A program made the translations under genes and the position numbers. A DNA stretch of 64,000 bases from the NCBI GenBank assembly GCA_002371615.1, contig DFGA01000059.1:12434-76433 (forward strand). Reading direction: 5' to 3'. Under the pieces are notes generated by a model. That model was not told the origin of the DNA. It saw only the letters and a program-made list of their open reading frames with translations, and did no database searches. Of the stretch, positions 1 to 9,561 are shown in pieces. Position 1 is the first letter of the stretch. Each line of letters opens with the position of its first letter. This DNA is from Lachnospiraceae bacterium UBA3762 (GTDB taxonomy: Bacteria > Bacillota > Clostridia > Lachnospirales > Lachnospiraceae).

Positions 1-764
1 ATCTGTCCTAAATAACCGGCATTGGGATATTTTATAATCCAACAATACCCACCAAGAAACATGCATATTGCCGTCATTAATAAGCCATTTTTCCATTTTA
101 TATTGTCAAAAAAAGCATGGCCCATTGCCAATCCACATCCAGCGGAAAAGCATAAACTTGTTTTCCACCAAAATGCCGGTACACCCCTACTCCATGCTAA
201 TAAGGAATATAATAACGATAGTAAGGAAACAGTTAAAGCAGGAATCCTATTATTAACAAACGCCACAAACAAAAAAATGTACATTAATAATTGAATCTTA
301 ATATACCAAGTTGTCACTTCAGGCAACTCCAATTCCAAATACGACTTAACTATTATTCCCAAATTTAGACTAGAATTATAATACTCTCTTATGCCGCAAA
401 TAAAAACAAAGGCAACGCTAAAATGAACTAATATTTTAAGTCCATGCTTAATTATAAACATACCTTTTGGCTGATTCATAATAGAATGAAAGCACCCAAA
501 CCCTGATAGAATAAAGAATAAACTTACACCTATGGCTCCCCAACAATATATTACGCTCTTTACAAAATGACCACCAATGACTATTTCAGCAAACGTTTTC
601 TCAAACTGACATATATGTGAATATACTATCATGATTATAGCAACTCCTCGTAATGTATCAGTTTTATTTTTCCCCCCAAAGCCATTATTCATTACATCAC
701 TAGAGTTTTTAATACATGTGCATGCAACTATTATAGCAAAACAAATAAGTCCTAAATTTATCAC
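1..764 (-). CDS. Acyltransferase-3 family membrane protein (partial, 3' end outside window)
   Basis: Reading the minus strand from a GTG at 762-764 gives an uninterrupted frame to the window edge (about 254 codons). It is strongly hydrophobic and has the acyltransferase-3 (OafA/YrhL) start: a DTLRGVAIIMIVYSH segment with the family's R and H, then a FFILSGFG loop. The GTG overlaps the stop of the upstream acyltransferase by 4 bases (GTGA), which suggests translational coupling. Such proteins usually O-acylate surface sugars from the membrane. The C-terminus is not visible, so completeness is unknown. The apparent plus-strand reading frame here is a shadow. Confidence 0.75.
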   Translation of the reverse strand, partial: MINLGLICFAIIVACTCIKNSSDVMNNGFGGKNKTDTLRGVAIIMIVYSHICQFEKTFAEIVIGGHFVKSVIYCWGAIGVSLFFILSGFGCFHSIMNQPKGMFIIKHGLKILVHFSVAFVFICGIREYYNSSLNLGIIVKSYLELELPEVTTWYIKIQLLMYIFLFVAFVNNRIPALTVSLLSLLYSLLAWSRGVPAFWWKTSLCFSAGCGLAMGHAFFDNIKWKNGLLMTAICMFLGGYCWIIKYPNAGYLGQ

Positions 765-1786
765 TTAAAATACTCCCTGAATCTCACAAACAAGAGTCTT
801 ACATTCTTTTCGATTACTTTCCAAGCCACGCACAAAAACAAGAGTAATGTAAGCGCAAGCAATAGCCTAATACCGTTATCTTCTATCATTAAGCCGTATG
901 CTCGTATCGTGTTAGATAGAATAATATCCTGTAATAAAAAAACCTCAAATGTATATCCACTAACAAGCTGCAAAACCTCCCCAACTCTTTCGGAGACATC
1001 TATTTTACTACAAAATAATATTAAAACTGGAATAGTTATCAATTTAATTGCATATACTGTCATTCCAACAATAGCACTAGTTTGTATCGTTAAAAATAAA
1101 ACAAGAAATCCTGATACTAAAATATACATTACATTGGGTAATCTTATCTGATATTTATCAAATATATCTTCAGGCATTATGACGCCAACCGAAAACTCTA
1201 ACACTCTATAAACAGTTGAATAATAAATATCAACATCATCGAACCAAAACGTCATTAACTTAGAGTAGAAAACGATAAATAGAATAATCATACACCACAT
1301 TATTCTAGTCCTAAAACATGCACCATCGAACAACTTATAAACAAGTGGATATATAAAGTAGCAAGCAATAATACAGCCTATGAACCAACTTGCCCCAGCG
1401 TATACATCGTAATTAAATTCCATCTGTAATGCAAATAATCTTATGGGCAGCATTCTTATTCTTTGTACTACTTGCCCTTCATGAAATGCAATAATAAGTC
1501 GAACCACTTCAACAGCATAATACAATGGCAGAATCCGTATTAATCTTCTTTTATAAAAAGCAATAATGTCGCCGTCTTTATGAAACATGAAGTTATTTGA
1601 ACGTTTAAGACAATAACCTGATAAAACAAAAAAGATTATCATAATAAACTCGACTTGTCCATTAATCCAATTATTAAGCCCTTTAAAATCAATATTCCAT
1701 CTCCACCCACCCAAATGTGAAAATAGTATTATAATAGCGCAGTATATTCTAATTATATCAATACCAATCATCCTTTTCGCATTCAT
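761..1786 (-). CDS. Acyltransferase-3 family membrane protein
   Basis: A 341-residue polytopic membrane protein. The N-terminus has the acyltransferase-3 pattern: GIDIIRIYCAIIILFSHLGG (conserved R and H), then FFVLSGYCLKR around residues 53-63. About ten hydrophobic segments follow, the normal length for the family. It probably transfers an acetyl or similar group to a capsule or O-antigen-like glycan. It lies 3 bases after the flippase gene, and a GAGG inside the end of that gene serves as its ribosome site. The next gene is a second acyltransferase, so the polymer may carry two acyl decorations. Substrate is unknown. Confidence 0.85.
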   Translation of the reverse strand: MNAKRMIGIDIIRIYCAIIILFSHLGGWRWNIDFKGLNNWINGQVEFIMIIFFVLSGYCLKRSNNFMFHKDGDIIAFYKRRLIRILPLYYAVEVVRLIIAFHEGQVVQRIRMLPIRLFALQMEFNYDVYAGASWFIGCIIACYFIYPLVYKLFDGACFRTRIMWCMIILFIVFYSKLMTFWFDDVDIYYSTVYRVLEFSVGVIMPEDIFDKYQIRLPNVMYILVSGFLVLFLTIQTSAIVGMTVYAIKLITIPVLILFCSKIDVSERVGEVLQLVSGYTFEVFLLQDIILSNTIRAYGLMIEDNGIRLLLALTLLLFLCVAWKVIEKNVRLLFVRFREYFK

Positions 1787-1789
1787 ATA

Positions 1790-3334
1790 TTATGCCTCAT
1801 ATAATATGTCTCTTATTTTAATTATTGGTGGCAAACAAATAATGAAATAAGTCAAGAATAACACTATTACGATAAAAATGAATCTCAAATTCTCGTTGTA
1901 ATTACATAGCAACTTCCTTAAATAAGTCGATAGCATAACAGAAGTCACGCCACCTATACACCAATATGGCAAATAACCCATGAATCTACCGAAGCTTATA
2001 TATTTGTTGTGCTTCCTAGACGTAATAATATTCAGAGCAGAACATATTAGCACCGAAACGCTAGATGCTACTGTCACACCAGCTATCCCTATTTTTTTTG
2101 ACAGCAGAATACTAAGAATTATATTTATAATTATTCCGACTATTGAATTGATCATAGGGCTCCTTGAATCTTTATAACTATATTGGAGTCTTGAATATAA
2201 TTCTCTTATCGGAAAAAACGCAATAGAAAATCCATAACCCATCAATGCCAACGATGTACTATTTACAGATTTTTCAGAAAATTGTCCTCTTTCATATACT
2301 AGTCTGATTATATCTTTTGAATTACTTATTGTAATAAGCATTATAGGAAAAAAAAGAGTAATTAGCATACATGTGCTTTCTATTACAAGCCTTGCCGCTT
2401 CCTTTTCCTTTCCTTCCGCGACATTTTTACTAATATACGTGAATAAAATTGAACAAACAGCCCCTACCAAGGTACTTATTAGATTAATTAAAACTCCTGC
2501 ATAACTTAATGCCGTTACAATCCCAACTCCCAAACCCGATGTAATAATCTTGTCAACTTGTTGGTTTACAAAAACCATAGAGTACCCCAAAAACAATGGC
2601 AAACTCATTGATATAAGTTGTATTGTGTTTTGATCAAATGGAGTTCTATTGTAATTAAACTTCCACTCTCTCTTCGACACCGTCAATAAATATGCAAAAC
2701 TCGTAATGATATATGCTAAATAACCAATAACCAATGCATTTATTCCAAATTGTTTGTGAAAAAAAACAACGGACAAAATCATTATAACACTTTGAATAAT
2801 GCTTACTAGTTCTCCTGGGACAAATCTTTCGTTAGATCGCAGCAAAGCATTAAACAACGCACATATTGTCATGAAGCAAACGGAAGGTGCATAGATTCTG
2901 ATATACATAGTAAGTCTATCAAGGAGCACCCCTTCATAACTAGGAGCAATAACTCTCGAAATAATCGGAGTCATTAGTTCCACACAAATAACACAGAATG
3001 CAGTGACAAGCCCTGACACTACAAGTGAGTTAGTAACAAACCGGCTTGCCTCACTTTCATCCCTTTCCTTTATTCCAATATATATAGGGATAAATGACGT
3101 AAGAAGGACTTGAACTAATAAATAGTCTATATCTCCTATAACGTTTTGTGAAAGTGAAATAACATCAGTATCTACTGATGTTCCGTAAGTCCCTGCAATC
3201 ACCATCTGTTTAACAAATCCAAGGCACTTTGCGAATATAATAATACTCGTTACTGAAAATATGGTTTTTATTATTTTGTTTTGTCTTATTATCATAATTG
3301 AATATTTAGAGTATTCCTGTTCCTCTGATGTCAT
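1790..3334 (-). CDS. MurJ/MviN-type polysaccharide flippase (Wzx role)
   Basis: A 514-residue protein with about 14 hydrophobic segments and the MurJ/MviN signature near the N-terminus (FAKCLGFVKQMVIAGTYG, then TDVISLSQNV). The region around residues 245-275 also matches the fold. In MurJ this protein flips lipid II; placed between a Wzy-like polymerase and acyltransferases, it more likely flips a lipid-linked repeat unit, a Wzx role. A separate housekeeping murJ would be expected elsewhere. The ATG overlaps the upstream stop as TAATG, so it is coupled to the asparagine-synthase-like gene. Family is confident; the exact substrate is inference. Confidence 0.85.
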   Translation of the reverse strand: MTSEEQEYSKYSIMIIRQNKIIKTIFSVTSIIIFAKCLGFVKQMVIAGTYGTSVDTDVISLSQNVIGDIDYLLVQVLLTSFIPIYIGIKERDESEASRFVTNSLVVSGLVTAFCVICVELMTPIISRVIAPSYEGVLLDRLTMYIRIYAPSVCFMTICALFNALLRSNERFVPGELVSIIQSVIMILSVVFFHKQFGINALVIGYLAYIITSFAYLLTVSKREWKFNYNRTPFDQNTIQLISMSLPLFLGYSMVFVNQQVDKIITSGLGVGIVTALSYAGVLINLISTLVGAVCSILFTYISKNVAEGKEKEAARLVIESTCMLITLFFPIMLITISNSKDIIRLVYERGQFSEKSVNSTSLALMGYGFSIAFFPIRELYSRLQYSYKDSRSPMINSIVGIIINIILSILLSKKIGIAGVTVASSVSVLICSALNIITSRKHNKYISFGRFMGYLPYWCIGGVTSVMLSTYLRKLLCNYNENLRFIFIVIVLFLTYFIICLPPIIKIRDILYEA

Positions 3335-5265
3335 TAAAGTGAAATATTAAAACACCTCAGAAACAATTCGACATTTATATATTTTTCAACAGCATAGGAA
3401 TAGGGATTTTTCTTAAATTCTTTTTTTAGTTTATCAATATCAAACATGTTTTCACTTCTTGATTTTACAAATAATTCTTCAACATCTTCTTTTTTAAATC
3501 TTGAAATCCACCTTTCTCTTGGAGAAGGCCAACCCATTTTGTTTTTTCTCCAAACAACAGCATCTGGCAACTTACCTTCTATGAACTTCCTTAACAAATA
3601 CTTTGTATATCCTCGATTTATCTTTTCTCTTTCCGGAATCCTTATACTGTTTTCAACGTATTTATAATCAATGAACGGAACCCTACTTTCCAATGAATAG
3701 GCCATATATAATCGATCATCACTTCGTAATATATGAGTAAGCTGCGTTCCTCTTAGTTCATTATATTGCATTTCCGACATATCAGAAAACTCGAGGTACT
3801 GATTCAGGGATGTGTCGCCTATAAAATCACCCCTGCTCTTTTTTGACAAGTATTTCCCCACTCTCAGCAAGCATCTTGTCCTTCTCATTTTTGAATTTCC
3901 ATAATAGAAATAATACTCTAGTAATTTAATACTATTAAGCTTACTGTTTGATACAATGTTTCTGTATTCCCTTATAAACGCAGTTATACCTTTATGCTTT
4001 AGTATATCTTTTAAATAATATATGTAATACCTCTCATATCCAAACATAGTTTCGTCTGAACCCTGTCCATTTACAACTACCTTTTCTCCTCTCTTTGCAA
4101 CCTCTTCCAATGTTAGCACTCCGCCCATCATGGCAATGGGGACTCCACCCTCCATATGCCATACCATTCTTTTATACATATCAAATGTATTATCTGTATC
4201 AACATATATGAGGTTTTGAGTTGTACCGCAATACTCATTTACAGCCTCTGCATATTCTCTTTCATCACCTTCTTTGTAATTATGGTAGCACGTAGTATAC
4301 GTATTTAAATCTGAAGCATTCTTCCCTTCCTTTTTGTATAATTCAGCAATCTCAGAAACAAGTATTGAACTATCAAGCCCACCTGAAAGCATCGCACAAA
4401 TAGGTGCATCGCTGCGTATTCTAATTTTTACCGCATTTTCATGTTCCTTAAATGCCTGTTCAATAAAAAATAATTCTTTTTCTTGATTAGTATTAATATT
4501 CCAGTATTTTTTTATTTCAACGTTATTCTCGCTATAATTCTTTAAATTAATAGTCAAATTATAACCACCTTTAAGGCTATATATCTTATTAATCCATGTT
4601 TCATGTGAATAGTCTGAAATGCCGAGAACAACGTAACTCAGTATTTGTCTCTGATTAGCAACCCTTGGTACAACTTTGTTTTCTAGCAATTGCTTTATTT
4701 CAGAAGCAAATATAAAATTATCCCCATCAAAATAATAAAAAAATGGTTTTGCCCCAAGACGGTCTCTTGAGCAGAATAGTTCATCCTTCTTTTTATCCCA
4801 TATTACAAACCCCCACATTCCGTCAAAATAATTCACACAATCTTGTCCATACTCCTGATATGCCTTAAGAAGTACCTCCGTATCTGAGCTGGTTTTAAAC
4901 TTATACCCCCTTAGTTCCAAGTCATTCCTTATTTCCAAATAATTATATATTTCACCATTGAATGTAATGCATAATTCTCCGTCCTCTGATTGCATCGGTT
5001 GGTGCCCATTTGATGACAAATCAATTACACTTAATCTCCTATGTGCAAGTGCTAGTTTTATCCCATTTTTTTCTGAAACATCACTAATGTAATCCCCATA
5101 TGTCAAATTACTATCTTTGCCAATAGCATTATAAAGACGGTCCTTTACTACATAACTATAGCCCTCATCATCAGGACCTCTGTGCTTGGCAATATCGTTC
5201 ATTCTCTCAACGACACTCAAATCCACCTTATTTTTATTATTAAACCAACCGCATATTCCACACAT
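3334..5265 (-). CDS. asnB: AsnB-like glutamine-dependent asparagine synthase/amidotransferase
   Basis: 643 residues starting at ATG 5263-5265, so the mature protein begins MCGICG with the catalytic Cys2 of class II glutamine amidotransferases. A GGGAG ribosome site lies 8 bases upstream. A longer reading frame exists back to 5364, but those 33 codons are insertion-sequence end. The glutaminase domain covers about residues 2-210 (RGPDDEG, HRRLSVIDLS, FNGEIYN). The synthase ATP-binding loop SGGLDSS is near residue 292. Members of this family in sugar clusters often amidate uronic acids; with a WecC-type dehydrogenase in the same cluster, amidation of a uronate is plausible. Ordinary asparagine synthesis cannot be excluded. 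Confidence 0.85.
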   Translation of the reverse strand: MCGICGWFNNKNKVDLSVVERMNDIAKHRGPDDEGYSYVVKDRLYNAIGKDSNLTYGDYISDVSEKNGIKLALAHRRLSVIDLSSNGHQPMQSEDGELCITFNGEIYNYLEIRNDLELRGYKFKTSSDTEVLLKAYQEYGQDCVNYFDGMWGFVIWDKKKDELFCSRDRLGAKPFFYYFDGDNFIFASEIKQLLENKVVPRVANQRQILSYVVLGISDYSHETWINKIYSLKGGYNLTINLKNYSENNVEIKKYWNINTNQEKELFFIEQAFKEHENAVKIRIRSDAPICAMLSGGLDSSILVSEIAELYKKEGKNASDLNTYTTCYHNYKEGDEREYAEAVNEYCGTTQNLIYVDTDNTFDMYKRMVWHMEGGVPIAMMGGVLTLEEVAKRGEKVVVNGQGSDETMFGYERYYIYYLKDILKHKGITAFIREYRNIVSNSKLNSIKLLEYYFYYGNSKMRRTRCLLRVGKYLSKKSRGDFIGDTSLNQYLEFSDMSEMQYNELRGTQLTHILRSDDRLYMAYSLESRVPFIDYKYVENSIRIPEREKINRGYTKYLLRKFIEGKLPDAVVWRKNKMGWPSPRERWISRFKKEDVEELFVKSRSENMFDIDKLKKEFKKNPYSYAVEKYINVELFLRCFNISL

Positions 5266-5376
5266 AACATTTCTCCCACTATATAGTATCCGTTGATTAT
5301 TCCGATGCAGAGAAACCGCGCGTCCGGCAGGACGGAAACCGTCTGTCCGGAACGCGGAAACCACCGGTATGCGAGT

Positions 5377-5688
5377 TTACTCGCGTAAGTTTTTATCTAA
5401 GCCATATACTTCACTCATTGATATATCCTTGTTTGGATCGATGCTTTTGATGTTAATCCTATAGCTGTCATGTATGATTCGATCAATGCTTGCATCAGCT
5501 AACGGGCTTTCGTCACCGCCCAACTGATCGTACCACTCTTCGAACCTGTACTGAGAGCAGAATATCGTAGATGAACGCTTTCTTCTGCGATGTAATAGTT
5601 CCAGAATGTCACGCTGTTCCTGCTCGGTAGGCTTCAGAAGGAGCCATTCGTCCAGGATCAGTACAAGCGGGTTGGCAAATTTGCCGAG
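5377..5688 (-). pseudogene. istB 3' fragment (IS21 helper ATPase)
   Basis: A frame without start codon that reads about 103 codons to a TAA at 5377-5379. It contains the IstB Walker B region (LVLILDEWLLLKP), the sensor-like FCSQYRFEEWY segment, and the DASIDRIIHDSY tail typical of IS21 helper ATPases. The N-terminal half with Walker A is missing. It overlaps the end of the istA fragment in another frame, which marks the deletion junction near 5685. It cannot support transposition. Confidence 0.85.
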
Positions 5689-5870
5689 AACAACTTTTCT
5701 GCCAGAACAGCATCGGTTTCGTTTTCATCAAGTGGCCAAGATACATTTAGTTCCTTCGCCTTCTTGAGAACACGATTGACTGTTTTCTTGGAGACATTGC
5801 AGCTGTCAGCAATGTTCTGTTGAGTGAGATCAAGACTTGCAAGTCTTAGGATCTCTCGATACTTGGTCAT
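5658..5870 (-). pseudogene. istA 5' fragment (IS21 transposase, HTH only)
   Basis: A 70-codon frame with a good AGGAGGT ribosome site. Residues 1-60 are the N-terminal helix-turn-helix of IS21 transposases (MTKYREILRLASL, then QNIADSCNVSKKTVNRVL). After about residue 62 it runs out of frame into istB sequence and stops. The DDE catalytic core is absent. If translated it would be a free DNA-binding domain that could recognise IS21 ends. Confidence 0.8.
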
Positions 5871-6064
5871 CTGTTTGACCTCCTTAAATTGTTTTTACAC
5901 CGAAAAGTGCATATCTACATTCTAAGGATATATGTGACTGGTTTCCGTCATCGGAATGATGGTTTCCTTGATAACGGAATCACGGTTTCCTATAACCGGA
6001 CAGCAGGGACACAGAAGCCGGAATATTCAATCCGTCAATGCAAAATAATGAACAATTAACCAGT

Positions 6065-6235
6065 CTAACTCGTAATGCAAGTATACTTGCCTATGGCACT
6101 TCTAGTATACCAACTTGAAATTACTGCAAATGTGCATGACAAAACATAAACGACTACCATAATCCAAACATTCTCCTTTAATCCAAATGATAATAAAATG
6201 TTAACTAACGGCATATGATATAAAAAACGTATGAA
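6065..6235 (-). pseudogene. Acyltransferase-like membrane gene, C-terminal remnant
   Basis: On the minus strand about 56 codons run in frame to a TAG at 6065-6067. They encode a hydrophobic stretch beginning RYFIRFLYHMPLVNILLSFG, like the last helices of acyltransferase-3 proteins where a conserved His precedes a Pro. No start is available and stops or shifts interrupt the sequence to the right. It is probably a decayed relative of the acyltransferases at the left end of the window. Confidence 0.5.
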
Positions 6236-6293
6236 ATATCTCTGAATACCACAATCACATTATTCTTCATTCCAACACCTAATATTCCAAGGA

Positions 6294-6571
6294 CTAATAA
6301 CAAAGAATAAAAACATTATATCCAACATATATATCAGCCCTGAAACAATATAGTAATTCTGCTGCTATTAAATATGCATACCAGTATTCATTCCTACCTA
6401 TACCAAATTTTTCCTAAAACTAAGCCAAAAACATTGCAAAAAAAAGCCAAAAATAACAAACTATTGTTTCATTGTATAGTTTAAAAAAAATCAATCCCTA
6501 TCTTTTCAAATATCCTAAATAATGATGCACTAAATAGTATTGAAGCAATAATGCTCCCTCCCCTAGAATAC
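6294..6571 (-). pseudogene. Decayed polytopic membrane protein, possibly an old Wzy polymerase
   Basis: Three hydrophobic minus-strand pieces in different frames can be pieced together. The first has GSIIASILFSASLFRIFEKIG (6500-6571), the second YNETIVCYFWLFFAMFLA, and the third KFGIGRNEYWYAYLIAAELL, which ends at TAG 6294-6296. The pieces resemble the C-terminal half of O-antigen-polymerase-like proteins. Frameshifts and stops make a working product impossible. The intact polymerase-like gene at 7089-8363 may have replaced it. Family assignment is tentative. Confidence 0.4.
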
Positions 6572-6729
6572 TATTGTTTTCCCTTTCATAGTCCGTAAGT
6601 CCTCAATCACCAGTACCTTATAAAGATACCACATTTCTGAGATAATATCCCCATTTCACGATTTCCATTTCAGCCGATCAGGCTGGATTGAAATCATAAG
6701 AAGGAGGTTATCTCATATCAACAAGATCT

Positions 6730-6858
6730 ATGCTCCATCAGGCAAGTCTTAATGAATGGTCCAAGCGACTCGCCGATCAAAAATCCAGCGGTTTATCTAT
6801 CATGGAATGGTGTAAGCTAAACAATCTATCCAAGTATCAATAATTCTATTGGATATAT
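6730..6858 (+). pseudogene. IS66-family tnpA remnant
   Basis: A plus-strand frame from ATG 6730 encodes a short protein with the IS66 TnpA pattern: LNEWSKRLADQKSSGLS, then IMEWCKLNNLSKYQ, then FYW after an in-frame TAA at 6841-6843. An AAGGAGG site lies about 25 bases upstream. Only the N-terminal helix-turn-helix part survives; no tnpB or tnpC was seen. It shows a second insertion event in the same scar. Confidence 0.65.
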
Positions 6859-7088
6859 TCTCAAAATCCTTCTTTTATAGTAAGTTCTCATCACATTGCT
6901 ACGGTCTAAAGACTTCCATATAAAAGCCCTGCTTAAAGTGAAAGAATAAGAACTCCACTAAAAAAACTATAAGCTTATTTAATTATAAATTACAATCTAT
7001 TTGCATATGATGGACGACATGTAAGAATATCACTTAAAAAGATGCAAGAAGCCTTACTAATGTAATATTGTTATCCCTCACTTGAACC
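6859..7088. other. AT-rich gap with no intact gene
   Basis: No convincing gene. A short plus-strand frame near 7000-7065 (FAYDGRHVRISLKKMQ) ends in a stop and could be another transposon scrap, but it was not recognised. Confidence 0.4.
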
Positions 7089-8363
7089 CTATCTCCTATC
7101 CCATGGCAATCTCAATCTGAATCTCTGTAATCTATCTAAAACCCACAAAAATATCAATGTAAAAATCAAGTATAGGAATGGATTATAGATTGATCCTCTC
7201 GCGATAATAATATACATAACACTTTCTAAAACAAAAAGAACTTCAGACGCTATTCCACGCCTCTTTACAACTAGACTATCCCATACCGTAACAATTCCGC
7301 CCCAAATGCCACCTATAATAAACCCTCTAAATCCAAAATTAGCATATGCATCTCCAAATAGCGTCGGAGTAACAGTATACGTTATTATAGTGTCCAAATT
7401 AGGTTTCCACGCTCGTCCCATTGTTATACAAAAATCCTCTGGTTTTATCCCTCCTAATAATCTAGAAGGGAATAGAGCGAGCAGGAGCCTTTTATATCCA
7501 TTTCCTTTACCAAATCCTTCAAATTTGTTATGTCTGCTTACAAAAAAATAAAAAACGTTTCTTAATCCGAGATCACCATCATCAGAAACAACAAAGTCTA
7601 TAGCCGAATTATTCAGTTGACCTAATGATAAATCCACTCCACCATTAACATAGAATCTATATGCCCTTACTAAATATACTGCATATATTGTCAAAATTCC
7701 AAAAAATGCCATTATAAAAATGCTCTTAATATGTATACTCCTTTTTCGCATAACCACCACTGACAATAAAGAAACAAAAATAACAATTATATTCATTCTC
7801 GTTGTACTAGCAAAAGTGAAAATAACTATTAAACCTATAACTATTAGACTCATTTTAGCATTCTTATTAAGTAGATAATGAAACAATATACATGAAGAAG
7901 CTGTATATAGATAATTGGATAAAAGACTAATAATTGTATGTTGTCTCATTGTTACATAGGTTGTTTCATGAGTAATATCTTGAAAATTCCCTCCGCCAAC
8001 ATACACGATTAGTGAGACATATACAATCACACTAAAGGCAAGAATAAAAGTAATTCGGTTAGCCTTTCCACTTTGATCCGGCATAATTCCTTCTTCATAA
8101 TGCACAAACCTCTGTGTGATGAACAATCTATATAATATAACTCTAATAAGCAAATATACTACCGAAAACAAAAACACAAAAGCAGAACACTGATTCAGTA
8201 CACTTGAAAGATACAAGGAATTATTGAAACAAATAGTGATTACATGCATAAGACCAAAAAGAACATCTAATGTAGCCCACAAAAACATCGCCGGAGATTT
8301 TTTTTTAAGCTCATATATAGTCACAATCGTTACAGCAACAAATTGTAATATTGCCAATAGCAT
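7089..8363 (-). CDS. Wzy-like oligosaccharide repeat-unit polymerase
   Basis: A 424-residue protein with about eleven hydrophobic segments and a large polar loop around residues 235-330. That arrangement is typical of Wzy/O-antigen polymerases, whose sequences are poorly conserved. The loop holds basic and aromatic residues (VSRHNKFEGFGKGNGYKR). In such systems Wzy links flipped repeat units on the outer face of the membrane. It is 36 bases after the glycosyltransferase at 8400. Apart from the decayed copy at 6.3-6.6 kb it is the only Wzy candidate in the window. The assignment rests on topology and context. Confidence 0.65.
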   Translation of the reverse strand: MLLAILQFVAVTIVTIYELKKKSPAMFLWATLDVLFGLMHVITICFNNSLYLSSVLNQCSAFVFLFSVVYLLIRVILYRLFITQRFVHYEEGIMPDQSGKANRITFILAFSVIVYVSLIVYVGGGNFQDITHETTYVTMRQHTIISLLSNYLYTASSCILFHYLLNKNAKMSLIVIGLIVIFTFASTTRMNIIVIFVSLLSVVVMRKRSIHIKSIFIMAFFGILTIYAVYLVRAYRFYVNGGVDLSLGQLNNSAIDFVVSDDGDLGLRNVFYFFVSRHNKFEGFGKGNGYKRLLLALFPSRLLGGIKPEDFCITMGRAWKPNLDTIITYTVTPTLFGDAYANFGFRGFIIGGIWGGIVTVWDSLVVKRRGIASEVLFVLESVMYIIIARGSIYNPFLYLIFTLIFLWVLDRLQRFRLRLPWDRR

Positions 8364-8399
8364 AAATATTTTACCTCTTCAGCTGTCACCAACTTATTC

Positions 8400-9527
8400 T
8401 TATATTAAATTACCTACCAAATCAAAGTCACGCATGACCTTTATTTCTTTTTTCTTTTCTTTGCATGATTCGACAATATGAGAATAATAATTCTTATCAT
8501 CCTTTAATCGCATTAGGATTTTCTTCAGTCCCTCTTCATCTTTATGCCCCACCGAAACACCAACCCCCCATTCAAGCGTCACTTCCTCAAGATAAGTCTC
8601 TTTTGCTACAATTATCGGCAACTCGCAATATACCGCTTCATAAAGTTTGTTTGGTAAGGCAATACGTACATTTGGATTATCTGCATCATAAACAGAATAC
8701 ACACAATCAACCATTCCATATAGATTAGCTATATCTTTCCAATAATCATACCTTCCACTAAAACGAACATTTTTCTTTCCCTTACAATATTCCTTTATTT
8801 CATCATATTCCGAACTAGTTCCGCCCGCTCCGGCAAATATTACATCAATATTAAGGTCGGACGCCGCATTCACTAGCATCTTCATTTGAGAAAGGTATCT
8901 TATACCACCAATAAACCCGACCGTAAATTTTCCATCTTCTTTTTTCTTATAATTCTTAAATGCACTTAAATCCGGCGCATTTGGAACGAACACTGTTTTG
9001 TCCTTACTTATCAGACTGCAATAATGCATATCGTAGAATTTTGGGGAAGTAATAACCAGTTTATCTATGTTCTTAAACAATTTCCTTTCATTTAAAGCAA
9101 CCAGAGCAGTTATAACCTGTATAGATAATCCATGTGGCTTTTCAATAAAACTCTCTCTAAGATCTGATACTTCGTATACAATCTTACAACCACTTTTTTT
9201 CTTATACTTTGACACCGCCATAAGAACATCCAAGCCCTCTGCATATACTATGGATGGTTTCTTCTCTTCAAGCAGTGAATATATTTTTCCTCTAAACCCT
9301 GATGAAACCGCAATCCTCTTCAAAATCTGGCTAGATGCGGGTAAATCAACATTCAGTATCGTATGCTTTATATCTGTGTGTTCTGGTTCCCAAATATTCT
9401 GGCTTGCTCTCCTTGCACAGATAACCTCCACTGGCATAATTTGTTTGAAAGCACTTATTCGTTTATTAATGCGTGGATTTGGAACATGCGTAAGAACAAA
9501 ACATACTCTGTTGCGCGTTTCTTTCAT
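8400..9527 (-). CDS. Glycosyltransferase (GT4-like)
   Basis: 375 residues with the two-Rossmann GT-B layout. The N-terminal half has CFVLTHVPNPRINKRIS. The C-terminal half has FTVGFIGGIRYLSQM (about residue 205), then PNVRIALPNKLYEAVYCELPIIV, the nucleotide-sugar-binding E-x7-E-like region of GT4 enzymes. It probably adds one sugar to the lipid-linked repeat unit on the cytoplasmic side. It lies between the hexapeptide acetyltransferase and the polymerase in the same operon. Donor and acceptor cannot be read from sequence. Confidence 0.75.
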   Translation of the reverse strand: MKETRNRVCFVLTHVPNPRINKRISAFKQIMPVEVICARRASQNIWEPEHTDIKHTILNVDLPASSQILKRIAVSSGFRGKIYSLLEEKKPSIVYAEGLDVLMAVSKYKKKSGCKIVYEVSDLRESFIEKPHGLSIQVITALVALNERKLFKNIDKLVITSPKFYDMHYCSLISKDKTVFVPNAPDLSAFKNYKKKEDGKFTVGFIGGIRYLSQMKMLVNAASDLNIDVIFAGAGGTSSEYDEIKEYCKGKKNVRFSGRYDYWKDIANLYGMVDCVYSVYDADNPNVRIALPNKLYEAVYCELPIIVAKETYLEEVTLEWGVGVSVGHKDEEGLKKILMRLKDDKNYYSHIVESCKEKKKEIKVMRDFDLVGNLI

Positions 9528-9561
9528 ATATTCGTACTATACTTTCAAAATATTATATTTT

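Larger units (their letters stand above)
5300..6025. mobile_element. IS21-family element, internally deleted
   Basis: Both ends carry three spaced copies of GAAACC in opposite orientation. On the left they are at 5312, 5335 and 5357; on the right, as GGTTTC, at 5940, 5961 and 5984. Spacing is 21-23 bases on each side. Such multiple terminal repeats are typical of IS21-like elements. Between them sit the start of istA and the end of istB, joined by a deletion that removed most of both genes. The outer limits are approximate because no clear target duplication was identified. The element ends about 30 bases before the ribosome site of the AsnB-like gene. Confidence 0.8.

Noticed and set aside
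22..294. Plus-strand frame at the left edge
   Set aside because: It is antisense to a clear minus-strand acyltransferase frame with family motifs and has no ribosome site.
5266..5364. N-terminal extension of the AsnB-like protein
   Set aside because: It consists of insertion-sequence end DNA, and Cys must be residue 2 for the glutaminase; the ATG at 5265 has a ribosome site.
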